The notes under the pieces were generated by a model. That model was not told where the DNA came from, made no database searches, and saw only the letters and a program-made list of their open reading frames with translations. A stretch of DNA of 64,000 nucleotides, from positions 15,314,001-15,378,000 of the forward strand of contig CM057141.1 in assembly GCA_029964075.1 (NCBI GenBank). The letters run 5' to 3'. How positions within the stretch are numbered: position 1 is the first letter of the stretch; each line of letters starts with the position of its first letter. Shown in pieces: positions 1 to 11,518 of the stretch. The position numbers and the translations under genes are program-made. This DNA is from Patiria pectinifera. Taxonomy: Eukaryota > Echinodermata > Asteroidea > Valvatida > Asterinidae.

Positions 1-139
1 GAAAATATCAGCACACCAGGTGCCACAACTTTACAGGATGCTTTAGACTATCATTCCCTAACAATCCAGAAAGATATTTTGTGATAATTTGATCATTTGG
101 ATTTTTGATGTTTGCAAATGTTGTATCTTCCCTTTATAA
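1..139 (+). mobile_element. Truncated short TIR element, family A
   Basis: Right end of a ~510-bp inverted-repeat element seen more fully at 25965-26501, 34898-35413 and 55136-55605. It shares the 'cacaactttacaggatgctt' stretch and ends in GCAAATGTTGTATCTTCCCTTTA, the complement of the family's left end. The left part lies outside the window. No coding capacity; a non-autonomous DNA element is inferred. Confidence 0.7.
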
Positions 140-737
140 AATCAAAAGGCACTAGTGCATTATTTTGGCAACCATATCAGAATAAATCAAAAATTTAAAA
201 CATGTCAGTTGTAGCGCCAGTCGTCATCTTTTAAAAGAGTTGCTTTCAACACCTGTGTCTTTTTAAAAAGGGGGGGGGGGCAAGTTCGGGTTTGATCATT
301 GGGTTGGGGTTGCTTCCTTGATGAGATACAAAATTTGGGTTTAGCTTGGCCAAGACTCCCATTTATGCGGGGTTTTTTTTCAATGCCGTGGAGATTTTGT
401 TGATGTGTCCAGCCGCGTGGGTGGTGGGGTACAGGTTGGGGGTACTGCTTGGTTCAGTCGGATCACCGGTGGTGCAATTCCATTCATTGGCACTTGGGAT
501 GAGCGGACATAAGAGATCAGGTAGTTTTCAGATAATCAAACGTGATTGTGTTGTCTCAACAATCGAGTTGTCCCGAGTGGAGTTTCTGAACGGTCGAGTT
601 GTCCCGAGTGGAGTTTCTCAACGGTCCGGTCGAGCTGTCCGGAGTCGAGTTGTCTCAACGGTCAAGCTGTCCCGAGTCGAGTTGTCTTCTTGTCTTGTCT
701 TGATGAATACTGCACCAACACCCGTTCTCAGGGGTCA
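140..737. repeat. Non-coding stretch with G tract and imperfect minisatellite
   Basis: No gene seen. A G run lies near 269-278. From about 545 to 700 a degenerate ~40-bp minisatellite repeats 'cgagttgtcccgagtgga' and 'tctcaacggtc'. Related units reappear at 2130-2160, on the far side of the element at 801-2070, so they probably once adjoined the interrupted SINE. Confidence 0.55.
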
Positions 738-2125
738 CACGGGCAGGGTATACACATCCTTCCTGCCAGAAACACCAGGGCGAACCCCTTCTCTTAGCGA
801 TGTCGAGCGCAAAGTGAGTCCCCCGCGCAAGTTTGAACTTGCGCGCGCAAGTTTAAACCTGCGCGCACGCAAGTTTAAACTTGCGCGCTCATTCATTTCC
901 TTGCTACAAATTGCGCACGCAAGTTTAAACTTGCGCACTGCATAGAATTTCCCGGCCACGCATACAGAGCCGCTAAACTATTTTGCCCCTGGGTATGCTC
1001 ATGCAGATATGTAACATTATTTTTAAAGCATATTTTTTTCTCCGATTTAATAGCATCACTGAGCTTCGGGAGACAATGCCTTAATGCCTTTTTTTTTAAA
1101 CATTTGATTAAATTCATTAATTAAATCATTTGCAAATTTATTTACTTTTTAAAATAATTACCATTTTATATGCATAGCGTTTTTAAGTTGTAAACATTTT
1201 TTGATATGAATTATTGAGCCTGCAATAAAAAATATTTATTTAAAGTAATACATTTAATTAATTAATCAAATACGTAATGCATGCATTAATTTTTTTCAAA
1301 TTATGCATTTTGAAGTGTTCACAGCACTCGAAATGTTATGCAAGTATTTCTGAAAACATTAACAATATGAATTATTGTACCGTACAATTTATTAATTGTT
1401 AAATTAATTAGTATTTTTTTAAGAGTAAGTACTTTTTTAATTGTAGAATACATAAGCATTTTAAAAATAATGTAAATGATTAGTATAATGTCAAAACTTG
1501 AACAATTGAAGGGATCATAATCATTCTTTTTACGTTAACAGCGGGTTACACCTAGGAAATTATGATTTATTTACATTCAAGAATATAAATAAAATGCTAA
1601 TACAAAGAAAGGTTTACAAAGAAAAAAAAGTTGAAGCTGGTCTCCATTTTTGAACAACTTCAGTACACTTTCCAAGCAATCGCCGCTAGTGTGCTTAAGT
1701 TGATTGCTTGCCCAGTCACCTCCCTGGCCCCGCCCCCACGTACCCTTAAACAACTTCTCTGATAAGCACTGCTAAATCTCAATGTTTCTTTTCATTGACG
1801 CTAATTGAATTCCCCTTTTTATTTATTTCTTTATTCATTCATTTATTCCATTATTTTTCCATGTACTCGTGTTTTGAAAAAAGAAAATTCTTCATCAATG
1901 AAAATCCCGCCCGCAAAAGAAGGTTGCGATCGCCTTTGCGCAAGTTTAAACTTGCGCACGCAAATTAAAATGGCGCGGTGTAATTTGCGTGCTTCAGGAG
2001 TCCCTCGCGCAAGTTTAAACTTGCGCGCGCAAGTTTAAACTTGCGTGGGGGACTCAAATTGCGCTCGACAGCGATAAGCGTTACTGGGTTCTTTTGCGTG
2101 CGTTAGGCAACACATGGGACCCACA
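738..2125 (-). mobile_element. SINE tail split by a later insertion
   Basis: On the minus strand, 738-800 matches the 3' part of the SINE at 38626-38893 (rc of 'cgctaagagaaggggttcgc'). At 2071-2125 the same SINE resumes, as the complement of 'aagaacccagtaacac'. The element at 801-2070 therefore inserted into an existing SINE. Only the SINE tail is present; the tRNA-like head is missing. Confidence 0.7.
801..2070. mobile_element. 1270-bp TIR element with GCAAGTTTAAACTTGC palindromes
   Basis: The ends are inverted: TGTCGAGCGCAA.GTGAGTCCCCC on the left and its complement on the right (2047-2070). The flanks carry the direct repeat GCGA at 797-800 and 2071-2074, a 4-bp target-site duplication. 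Just inside each end are head-to-tail copies of the 16-bp palindrome GCAAGTTTAAACTTGC (about 823-945 and 1937-2045). The interior (950-1900) is AT-rich with no credible reading frame. This is a non-autonomous DNA transposon or foldback element of family unknown to me. Confidence 0.75.
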
Positions 2126-2377
2126 GCTTGAGTTGTCTCAATGGTCGAGTTGTCTGACATTCATTAACATTCATTAACAGGTATCCTCCCGCAGCAACTG
2201 TGTTGACATTTTCATTTGCTGCCGAACCCAAACCAAGCTCATGTTTGGTTAAAACTTGAGGGGTGGAATGGCTGATATTTGACTAATTTAAGAAGAAATC
2301 ACATGACACTGTCGGCCAAAATAAGGGTTTTAATTTATGCCAGATGGAAGAAACTCCATGATCATATTGTTTCCTTC

Positions 2378-2786
2378 TAACTCCCTAGCCCTTTTTTCTA
2401 GGATGTAGCCTCAATCCTGCAAAATCCTCCAATTGGCCTCATGGAAAAATAGCATATAGCCTCAATCCTGCAAATTCCTCCGTTATTTCTTGAATAGGGT
2501 CCATGGAGGGGTGACCACTGCCTGAATCCTGCAAAATCCTCCGGCTATGACAGTCAATAGGATGAGGCAGAGGCAGTGACATCCTGGAGCAGTGCGGAGG
2601 ATGTCAAGTATAATCAAGGACTAAATTTATGCATGGCTGAGCATAAACAACACAAGGTCTGGCCCAAGACCTTGACACAGTGCGTACTCCGAAATCAGCA
2701 ACGCACTTTTGCCATGTAACCTCAATCCTGCAAATTCCTTTAATTTGCAAAAAGGATTTTGGAGGATTCAGGGCGGTTAGGGTTAA
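2378..2786 (-). mobile_element. Short TIR element, family B (TTAACCCTAAC ends)
   Basis: About 410 bp, ending in GGTTAGGGTTAA on the right and a degraded CTAACTCCCTAGCCC on the left. The interior repeats the phrase 'caatcctgcaaaatcctcc'. It matches 33538-33958 and 43237-43658 along its length and, more loosely, 27105-27441. No protein is encoded. The telomere-like ends belong to the element and do not mark a chromosome end. Confidence 0.7.
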
Positions 2787-2836
2787 TCGTAAAACGATAT
2801 TTACCAATAACAGGGTCCATGTATTCAAAAACTAAC

Positions 2837-3377
2837 CTTGAACATGATGGACATTTTGAAGAAGTGAGGAAGTGAAGAGGTGAGCCGGTAGTGACTGGGC
2901 ATGGAAGGGGAAAGTCCTGCCCCGACTGCGTGTCATGGGTAGGGATGATACATTATCCTCGGGAGAACTGTCGTCTGAATCCTGGCCGATATTTAAGTCC
3001 ATCATCATCCCAGGTATAGTGAGACTTCTGCTGCCACTACTGCTTGCGCCATCGTGCGAACAGTTTCCCAGCGACCTGGCCCTGCTCCTGGAATGCTGTT
3101 GGGATGTTGTTAGTACTGGCGCCGCATAGGAAGTACTACCTGTCATAGTTGAGCTCGGGTAAGACCCTCGTTGATGATAAGATTGGTGACCATTTGCTTG
3201 ACTTGTACTGCTGCTCCCCATTGCCAGGTGAGGATGCACAGATGGGCTATGCCTATGTGAGTTATCTTGTTCACCGAGTCCGCTATCGGCATAGGATGGG
3301 TCGTGCACTACTTGATGCGAAATTGGACCGCCATAGTTCATCCGTACTCTTGGACTAGAACTCACTTTTTGCCCCAT
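2837..3377 (-). CDS. ZNRF1/ZNRF2-like E3 ubiquitin ligase, first coding exon
   Basis: The ATG at 3377 opens MGQKVSSS, a Gly-2/Ser-6 N-myristoylation pattern as in ZNRF1 (MGGKQS) and ZNRF2. An in-frame stop just upstream supports this start. About 160 Ser/His-rich, probably disordered residues follow. Landmarks shared with human ZNRF2, recalled from memory, come in order: RSRARSLG (~97-104), a SIP-like turn, SSPED (~137), SLPAHL (~162). The exon ends at CAAG|gttagt. ZNRF proteins are membrane-anchored RING ligases acting on endosomes and lysosomes; the zinc finger and RING come from later exons, to the left of the window. Oddity: the last ~12 codons in this frame do not give the expected FKCPxCSK, but 2837-2859 read in another frame gives KCPSCS up to the donor. 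An indel in the purine run at 2855-2880 (allele, assembly error or decay) is likely. Confidence 0.72.
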
Positions 3378-5215
3378 CACAGGTCAATTTTTTTTAATTC
3401 CTAATTCAAAAACGGAGCAGAAGTAGATATCAGTGACCCGAACGCGTACAGCGGGTCAGCAGGCTATAGCCTGGGCCTATATTCATTGGTGGTTGAAGTT
3501 TAGAGTACATTCATGTGCTGGCTGTTGAGTACATCAACGATTAATTAAACAAGCTAGGAATGACCCGCACGACTACATGTGTATGATTCATTCAAGGTAT
3601 ATGCCTAGCCCAGCACCGCATGAATGCTGAACTTTATGCTGTTAGAATCATAAACGTCATCGCGGCAAGTACATCGTGGGATTATTTTTAAGATGCTGAC
3701 ACAATTTGTGAAGAACAAATCCATGAGGCACATCCACATTGTCATGATTGTCAACACTGCCGTATGCTATGCCGACCATCAACGCTCCTGGCCTATCCGT
3801 GGTGGTACTAATGCCGCAGTATCCATTAGCACTATGTCTGTGGTGATGTTGTCGAATAGGTAACCCCAAAAATTCATCAAACAAATATAGATTCCACCAT
3901 ATTATTAAACACCACATCTAGGCCTACATAACTTCCTCGTTTCGCCCTGAGCTCTGTTTATGTTGCGTACCGTACATACGTACGTACATACATGTACAAA
4001 ATAATACGTTCAGCAAGGATGTGCAGGGCCGGGGGGAGATCGGACACTGGGTCTCTTTTTGTACAGTGACCCATGAAACATAATGACGTCATGAAATTAG
4101 GCTATAAGGAAGGGCGCCCCTAGCGTTGGATAGGTAAACGCGCGAGCGATTACGCAGATTATTTTACGTTCGCTCGTACTATACTACCGTGGTATTGTCC
4201 CCGCCCTGGTGAATTTGAAGTTCATCAATGCTGAGGCTTGGCAACACTACTTGATGATATCTGGAGACAAGGTAAATGCGCGTAACTTTAGGGCATAGCA
4301 TTAGTCATTTTGGATCGTTACTGTGTACTCATAATCCCCAAAATATTCTTTTCACAAAAAAAAAAAAAAATTATACCCAAATATGGGAATAAATATATTA
4401 CACGTAGGTATTAAAGATTTATGCGAATTAGGCACCCTTCCCAAAAGAATTTCAGGCGGCACCCCTTCTAAATATCTTCTGTAGGACTATAAGAATCTAT
4501 TTGCTAAGTTTGGTGCTTTGGATCAGTCGGTCACGATCTTAATTTTTGTCAAAAATTCAGGGCCAAGCCCCCTGACTAGAAGAAGTCGCTCAGCTGTCCA
4601 GGTCCATAGAAGAAAATCTCGCCGAGTTCATGGCCATCCAATTTCATATCACGCAGCGCTGATGGATCCAACTGACAAACAGAAGTCGATGGACTACCAG
4701 GCAGGCCCGGATTACCAAATAGGCACTGTGCCTATAGGGCCTAGGCCTTCGAAATATTCGGGGGCCTACGAAAATGTTGGGGGCCTACGAAAATATCGCA
4801 GTGTGCCATAAAACACATATAGGCCCACCAACACGCACTCACGCAAAAAAAAAAAAAAAACAGGTTTTTTTTTTAAAGAATTTAAACAGTTGGTCCCTCG
4901 GAATTTCCGATTTCACCAACTGGCGCTATACAATGTAAGCCTACATCATAATTATATAGGCGTCATGTAGGCCCTGCTTATACAATTTACGTGTAAAGTA
5001 TGGCATGTAAAGCGCGGTGCCAACCATGGGCGTCGATGGGGGGGTGCATAACGTTACCCCTCTCCAACTATTTTCGTCCCCGAATAAACGAAATTGTAAC
5101 CTACATTTTGCATTTTGATTCTATAGCTCACAATAGCCTCAGAAATTGCCTCAGATCGCACGACAGAGCGTCTAGAATCCATTTGGTTTTCGGGGCCCCA
5201 CGCGCGTTTATATAT
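3378..5215. other. Upstream flank of the ZNRF-like exon, no gene recognised
   Basis: It probably holds the 5' leader and promoter of the ZNRF-like gene. A plausible acceptor (pyrimidine run then 'gaattag') lies about 20 bases 5' of the start codon on the minus strand, so the leader may be spliced. Also present: a TACG/TACA microsatellite near 3970-3995, A tracts near 4357-4371 and 4845-4860, and a short direct repeat 'gggggcctacgaaaat' at 4760-4795. The minus-strand open frame at 3657-3917 lacks homology and matching splice sites. Confidence 0.4.
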
Positions 5216-5693
5216 AATGAAATAAGCTTGAATTTGATGCGTGCCTCGAACACCTTAATTGATTACGAGTATTTGTCCTGAATTTCTGAAGTGGGGGCAT
5301 TTTAATAGCTAATGCTATTCGAAAACTTTTTTATGGAAATGCATACATTCCATACCGGATGTCTTTTTCATTGTGGACCATGTGGACAAATTGAGCCTCG
5401 CATAATATGCAATTTGACCCTTCGTGAATTCAAAACGGAGCCTGAGCAAGTGAAGTGAATTGAACATATACAAAATAGATAATAATTGCCCCTTTTATTA
5501 ATAACTTTCATTTCTTTTCCTCACTTGTTCTTTTGAAGCTGGGGAATAAAAGCGGGGAGCGGGGAAGAAGGAAGTTTTTCTTTTTGTAAACAAAATCCGG
5601 AAAAGAAAAAAAATACACTCGGATTTAATTAAGGAAGAAGAAGGAGAAAAAAGATAACATAAGAAATTACTTATAAAATAAATAAAAGATGAG

Positions 5694-5800
5694 TGTCGAG
5701 TTGGCCCAGTGGGTTCGTACCCCAACCCTAGAGTTGGAGTGGAGAGAGAATTTGCTTTTGACTCATATTCCGATCCACTGAGCTACGGCTCACCTCGACA
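5694..5800 (-). repeat. tRNA-like 107-nt module, copy 1
   Basis: Bounded by perfect inverted TGTCGAG/CTCGACA ends resembling a 7-bp acceptor stem. Inner pairs include CAGTGG/CCACTG, GAGC-TACG-GCTC, CCAAC-CCTAGA-GTTGG and GGGT-TCGT-ACCC. On the minus strand TAGCTCAGTGGA resembles a pol III A box, with GGTACGAACCC (B-box-like, 9 of 11) near the far end. The plus strand also carries TGGCCCAGTGGG, a full A-box match. It does not make a normal cloverleaf, so it is not called a functional tRNA. Confidence 0.6.
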
Positions 5801-7111
5801 TATCCATGGGAAATTGGTTTATTATACGTAAACTGCCGATGGTGCAATGACCAAATCTGATGCAAGTTCCTGCAACACGCATACCCGCCATTGTATAGCG
5901 CCATCATGCGACGAAAAAGTGTCATTCTCCGCGGGAGCAGATTTTGTTTCGTTCGAATACTCAATTGAAAGTAAATTATTTATGTAGTGCTAGAAAAAGA
6001 AATAACTAGAAAGAAAGTATTTGGATCGTAACTTTGTATCACTAAGGCCTGAAACGCACGACAATGTTAACGATAACATGTCACTAGCCCCGCCCCTGCA
6101 AACAGGGGGCTGGGAAGGACTGATGGGTGCAGGCCAGTAAATAGGTCCGAAATTGGCTACGCCGGCCAAATCACGATTTAAATGCCCTCAAATTCTTCAG
6201 TATGTAAGCATGTTGTGGGCCATGATGAACTTGAGGGTTTATAAACAGGGCGTTGGGAAAGACTGACGCTGGTGTAAGCCAGTAAATCGGTCCGAAATTG
6301 CCTACGCCGGCCAAATCACGATTTGCATGCCATCGAATTCTTCAGTATGTGAGCATGTCGTGGGCCATGAACTTGAGGGTTTGTAAAAAAAGTAATAAAA
6401 TAAGTGTCGAAGCCGTGCATAGGATCGGACCACGGGGCTTGTATTTCTGTGACATTTGGATCAAATTGGGGCCCTATAAAAACGCTCTATTTTGCACTTG
6501 TATAGGCATCGTTTTTCAAAAATAATGGAGATGGGCTTCGTGACTGTTTTAAGGGGTGATCTACTTCGGATTGAAATTTCTCCCAAAATTCATCAGATTA
6601 CCCTTAATTGAACCAAGAAAAGAAATAAGCTTGAATTCGATGTGTGCCTCGAACACCTTAATTGGAGATTGCGAGTATTAATCTGTCCTGAATTTCTGAA
6701 ATGGGGGCATTTTAATAGCAAATGCGCGCAAATGCTATCCGAAAACTTTTTCATGGAAATGCATACATTCCATACCGGATGTCTTTTTCATTGTGGACCA
6801 TGTGAAAGTTTGAGCCTCGCATAATATGCAATTTGACCCTTCGTGAATTCGAGACGGAGCCTGAGCAAGTGACGTGAATTGAACATTTACAAAACAGATA
6901 ATAATTGCCCCTTTTATTAACTTTCATTTCTTTTCCTCACTTGTTCCTTTGAAGCAGGGGAACAAAAGTGGGGAGCGGGGGAGAAGGAAGTTTTCCTTTT
7001 TTGTAAAGAAAATTCTGGAAAAGGAAAATACACTAGGATTCAATAAAGGAAGAAGAAGTGGAAATCAAAAGATTACATTAGAAATTACTTCTAAAATAAA
7101 TAAAAGATGAG

Positions 7112-7218
7112 TGTCGAGTTGGCCCAGTGGGTTCGTACCCCAACCCTAGAGTTGGAGTGGAGAGAGAATTTGCTTTTGACTCATATTCCGATCCACTGAG
7201 CTACGGCTCACCTCGACA
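7112..7218 (-). repeat. tRNA-like 107-nt module, copy 2
   Basis: Same sequence as copy 1 over the whole span, including both terminal arms and all internal stems. Confidence 0.6.
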
Positions 7219-8537
7219 TATCCATGGGAAATTGGTTTATTATACGTAAACTGCCGATGGTGCAATGACTCAAATCTGATGCAAGTTCCTGCAACACGCA
7301 TACCCGCCATTGTATAGCGCCATCATGCGTCGAAAAAGTGTCATTCTCCGCGGGAGCAGATTTTGTTTCGTTCGAATACTCAATTGAAAGTAAATTATTT
7401 ATGTAAGGCTAGAAAAAGAAATATCTAGAAAGAAAGTATTTGGATCTTAACTTTGTTTCACTTAGGCCTGAAACGCACGACAATGTTAACGATAACATGT
7501 CACTAGCCCCGCCCCTGCAAACAGGGGGCTGGGAAGGACTGATGGGTGCAGGCCAGTAAATCGGTCTGAAATTGTCTACGCCAGCCAAATCACGATTTAA
7601 ATGCCCTCAAATTCTTGAGTATGTGAGCATGTTGTGGGCCATGATGAACTTGAGGGTTTATAAACAGGGCGTTGGGAAAGACTGACGCTGGTGTAAGCCA
7701 GTAAATCGGTCCGAAATTGCCTACGCCGGCCAAATCACGATTAGCATGCCATGAGCATGTCGTGGGCCATGAACGTGAGGGTATGTAAACAAAGTAATAA
7801 AATAAAATAAGTGTCGAAGCCGTGCATAGGATCGAACCACGGGGCTTGTATTTCTGTGACATTTGGATCAAATTGAGGCCCTATAAAACGCTCTATTTTG
7901 CACTGGAGTGTATAGGCATCGTTTTTCAAAAATAATGGAGATGGGCTTCGTGACTGTTTTAAGGGGTGATCTACTTCGGATTGAAATTTCTCCCAAAATT
8001 CATCAGATTACCCTAAATTGAACCAAGAAAAGACAGATAATGAAATAAGCTTGAATTTTGATGTGTGCCTCGAACACCTTAATTGGAGATTGCGAGTATT
8101 AATTTGTCCTAAATTTCTGAAATGGGGGCATTTTAATAGCAAATACGCGCAAATGCTATCCGAAAACTTTTTCATGGAAATGCATACATTCCATACCGGA
8201 TGTCTTTTTCATTGTGGACCATGTGGACAAATTTGAGCCTTGCATAATATGCAATTTGACCCTTCGTGAATTCGAGACGGAGCCTGAGCAAGTGACGTGA
8301 ATTGAACATTTACAAAACAGATAATAATTGCCCCTTTTATTAACTTTCATTTTTCCCCCTCACTTGTTCCTTTGAAGCAGGGGAACAAAAGTGGGGAGCG
8401 AGGGAGAAGGAAGTTTTCCTTTTTTGTAAAGAAAAAGCTGGAAAAGGAAAATACACTAGGATTCAATAAAGGAAGAAGAAGAAGGGGAAATTAAAAGATT
8501 ACATAAGAAATTACTTATAAAATAAATAAAAGATGAG

Positions 8538-8644
8538 TGTCGAGTTGGCCCAGTGGGTTCGTACCCCAACCCTAGAGTTGGAGTGGAGAGAGAATTTGCT
8601 TTTGACTCATATTCCGATCCACTGAGCTACGGCTCACCTCGACA
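8538..8644 (-). repeat. tRNA-like 107-nt module, copy 3
   Basis: Same as copy 1 across the foldable span, although the DNA just beyond it (about 8690-8700) shows small differences between units. Confidence 0.6.
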
Positions 8645-9977
8645 TATCCATGGGAAATTGGTTTATTATACGTAAACTGCCGATGGTGCAATGATTCTGA
8701 TGCAAGTTCCTGCAACACGCATACCCGCCATTGTATAGCGCCATCACGCGTCGAAAAAGTGTCATTCTCCGCGGGAGCAGATTTTGTTTCGTTCGAATAC
8801 TCAATTGAAAGTTAATTATTTATGTAGTGCTAGAAAAACAAATAACTAGAAAGGAAGTATTTGGATCGTAACTTTGTATCACTAAGGCCTGAAACGCACG
8901 ACAATGTTAACGATAACATGTCACTAGCCCCGCCCCTGCAAACAGGGGGCTGGGGCTGGGAAGGACTGATGGGTGCAGGCCAGTAAATCGGTCCGAAATT
9001 GCCTACGCCGGCCAAATCACGATTTGCATGCCCTCGAATTCTTCAGTATGTAAGCATGTTGTGGGCCATGATGAACTTGAGGGTTTATAAACAGGGCGTT
9101 GGGAAAGACTGACGCTGGTGTAAGCCAGTAAATCGGTCCGAAATTGCCTACGCCGGCCAAATCACGATTTGCATGCCATCGAATTCTGCAGTATGTGAGC
9201 ATGTCGTGGGCCATGAACTTGAGGGTATGTAAACAAAGTAATAAAATAAGTGTCGAAGCCGTGCATAGGATCGGACCACGGGGCTTGTGTTTCTGTGACA
9301 TTTGGATCAAATTGGGGCCCTATAAAAAAGCTCTATTTTTTCCCACTGGAGTGTATAGGCATCGTTTTTCAAAAATAATGGAGATGGGCTTCGTGACTGT
9401 TTTAAGGGGTGATCTACTTCGGATTGAAATTTCTCCCAAAATTCATCAGATTACCCTAAATTGAACCAAGAAAAGATAGATAATGAAATAAGCTTGAATT
9501 TGATGTGTGCCTTGAACACCTTAATTGGAGATTGCGAGTATTAATCTGTCCTGAATTTCTGAAATGGGGGCATTTTAATAGCTAATGCGCGCAAATGCTA
9601 TCCGAAAACTTTTTCATGGAAATGCATACATTCCATATCGGATGTCTTTTTCATTGTAGGACCATGTGGACAAATTTGAGCCTCGCATAATATGCAATTT
9701 GACCCTTCGTGACTTTGAGACGGAGCCTGAGCAAGTGACGTGAATTGAACATTTACAAAACAGATAATAATTGCCCCTTTTATTAACTTTCATTTCTTTT
9801 CCTCACTTGTTCCTTTGAAGCAGGGGAACAAAAGTGGGGAGCGGGGAAAAATGAAGTTTTCCTTTTTTGTAAAGAAAATTCTGGAAAAGGAAAATACACT
9901 AGGATTCAATAAAGGAAGAAGAAGGGGAAATCAAAAGATTACATAAGAAATTACTTCTAAAATAAATAAAAGATGAG

Positions 9978-10084
9978 TGTCGAGTTGGCCCAGTGGGTTC
10001 GTACCCCAACCCTAGAGTTGGAGTGGAGAGAGAATTTGCTTTTGACTCATATTCCGATCCACTGAGCTACGGCTCACCTCGACA
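9978..10084 (-). repeat. tRNA-like 107-nt module, copy 4
   Basis: Same as copy 1. The unit around it has diverged more, for example at 10120-10160, than the module itself. Confidence 0.6.
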
Positions 10085-11411
10085 TATCCATGGGAAATTG
10101 GTTTATTATACGTAAACTGCCGACGGTGCAATGAACAAATCTGATGCAAGTTCCTGAAACACGCATACCCTCCATTGTATAGCGCCATCACGCGTCGAAA
10201 AAGTGTCATTCTCCGCAGGAGCAGATTTTGTTTCGTTCGAATACTCAATTGAAAGTAAATCATTTATGTAGTGCTAGAAAAAGAAATAACTAGAAAGAAA
10301 GTATTTGGATCGTAACTTTGTATCACTAAGGCCTGAAACGCACGACAATGTTAACGATAACATGTCACTAGCCCCGCCCCTGCAAACAGGGGGCTGGGAA
10401 GGACTGATGGGTGCAGGCCAGTAAGTAGGTCCGAAATTGGCTACGCCGGCCAAATCACGATTTAAATGCCCTCAAATTCTTGAGTATGTGAGCATGTTGT
10501 GGGCCATGATGAACTTGAGGGTTTATAAACAGGGCGTTGGGAAAGACTGACGCTGGTGTAAGCCAGTAAATCGGTCCGAAATTGCCTACGCCGGCCAAAT
10601 CACGATTTGCATGCCCTCGAATTCTTCAGTATGTGAGCATGTCGTGGGCCATGATCTGGAGGGTTTGTAAAAAAAAGTAATAAAATAAGTGTCGAAGCCG
10701 TGCATAGGATCGGACCACGGGTCTTGTGTTTCTGTGACATTTGGATCAAATTGGGGCCCTATAAAAACGCTCTATTTTGCCCTGGAGTGTATAGGCATCG
10801 TTTTTCAAAAATAATGGAGATGGGCTTCGTGACTGTTTTAAGGGGTGATCTTCTTCGGATTGAAATTTCTCCCAAAATTCATCAGATTACCCTAAATTGA
10901 ACCAAGAAAAGACAGATAATGAAATAAGCTTGAATTTGATGTGTGCCTCGAACACCTTAATTGGAGATTGCGAGTATTAATTTGTCCTAAATTTCTGAAA
11001 TGGGGGCATTTTAATAGCAAATGCGTGCAAATGCTTTTCGAAAACTTTTTCATGGAAATGCATACATTCCATACCGGATGTCTTTTTCATTGTGGGACCA
11101 TGTGGATAAATTTGAGCCTCGCATAATATGCAATTTGACCCTTCGTGACTTTGAGACGGAGCCTGAGCAAGTGACGTGAATTGAACATTTACAAAACAGA
11201 TAATAATTGCCCCTTTTCTTAACTTTCATTTGTTTTCCTCACTTTTTCTTTTGAAGCAGGGGAACAAAAGCGGGGAGCAGGGGAGAAGGAAGTTTTCCTT
11301 TTTGTAAACAAAAGCTGGAAGAGGAAAATACACTAGGATTTAATAAAGGAAGAAGAAGGGGAAATTAAAAGATTACATAAGAAATTACTTCTAAAATAAA
11401 TAAAAGATGAG

Positions 11412-11518
11412 TGTCGAGTTGGCCCAGTGGGTTCGTACCCCAACCCTAGAGTTGGAGTGGAGAGAGAATTTGCTTTTGACTCATATTCCGATCCACTGAG
11501 CTACGGCTCACCTCGACA
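11412..11518 (-). repeat. tRNA-like 107-nt module, copy 5
   Basis: Same as copy 1. This is the last module of the array; the unit to its right runs on to about 12075 and then gives way to Penelope-like DNA. Confidence 0.6.

Noticed and set aside
2378-2786. Internal telomere or chromosome end
   Set aside because: Only single TTAGGG-like units at the ends of a repeated element; no tandem telomeric array.
3149-3358. Plus-strand open frames at 2935-3129 and 3149-3358
   Set aside because: They are antisense shadows of the ZNRF-like exon.
3657-3917. 86-residue His-rich minus frame upstream of the ZNRF-like exon
   Set aside because: No family resemblance. The ZNRF start codon and an upstream in-frame stop make a more 5' coding exon unnecessary.
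5728-5964. Recurring 'SIRTKQNLLPRRMTLFRRMMALYNGG' frame in each 1.43-kb unit
   Set aside because: The copies share it only because the DNA is duplicated. It overlaps the tRNA-like module and is broken by indels in other units.
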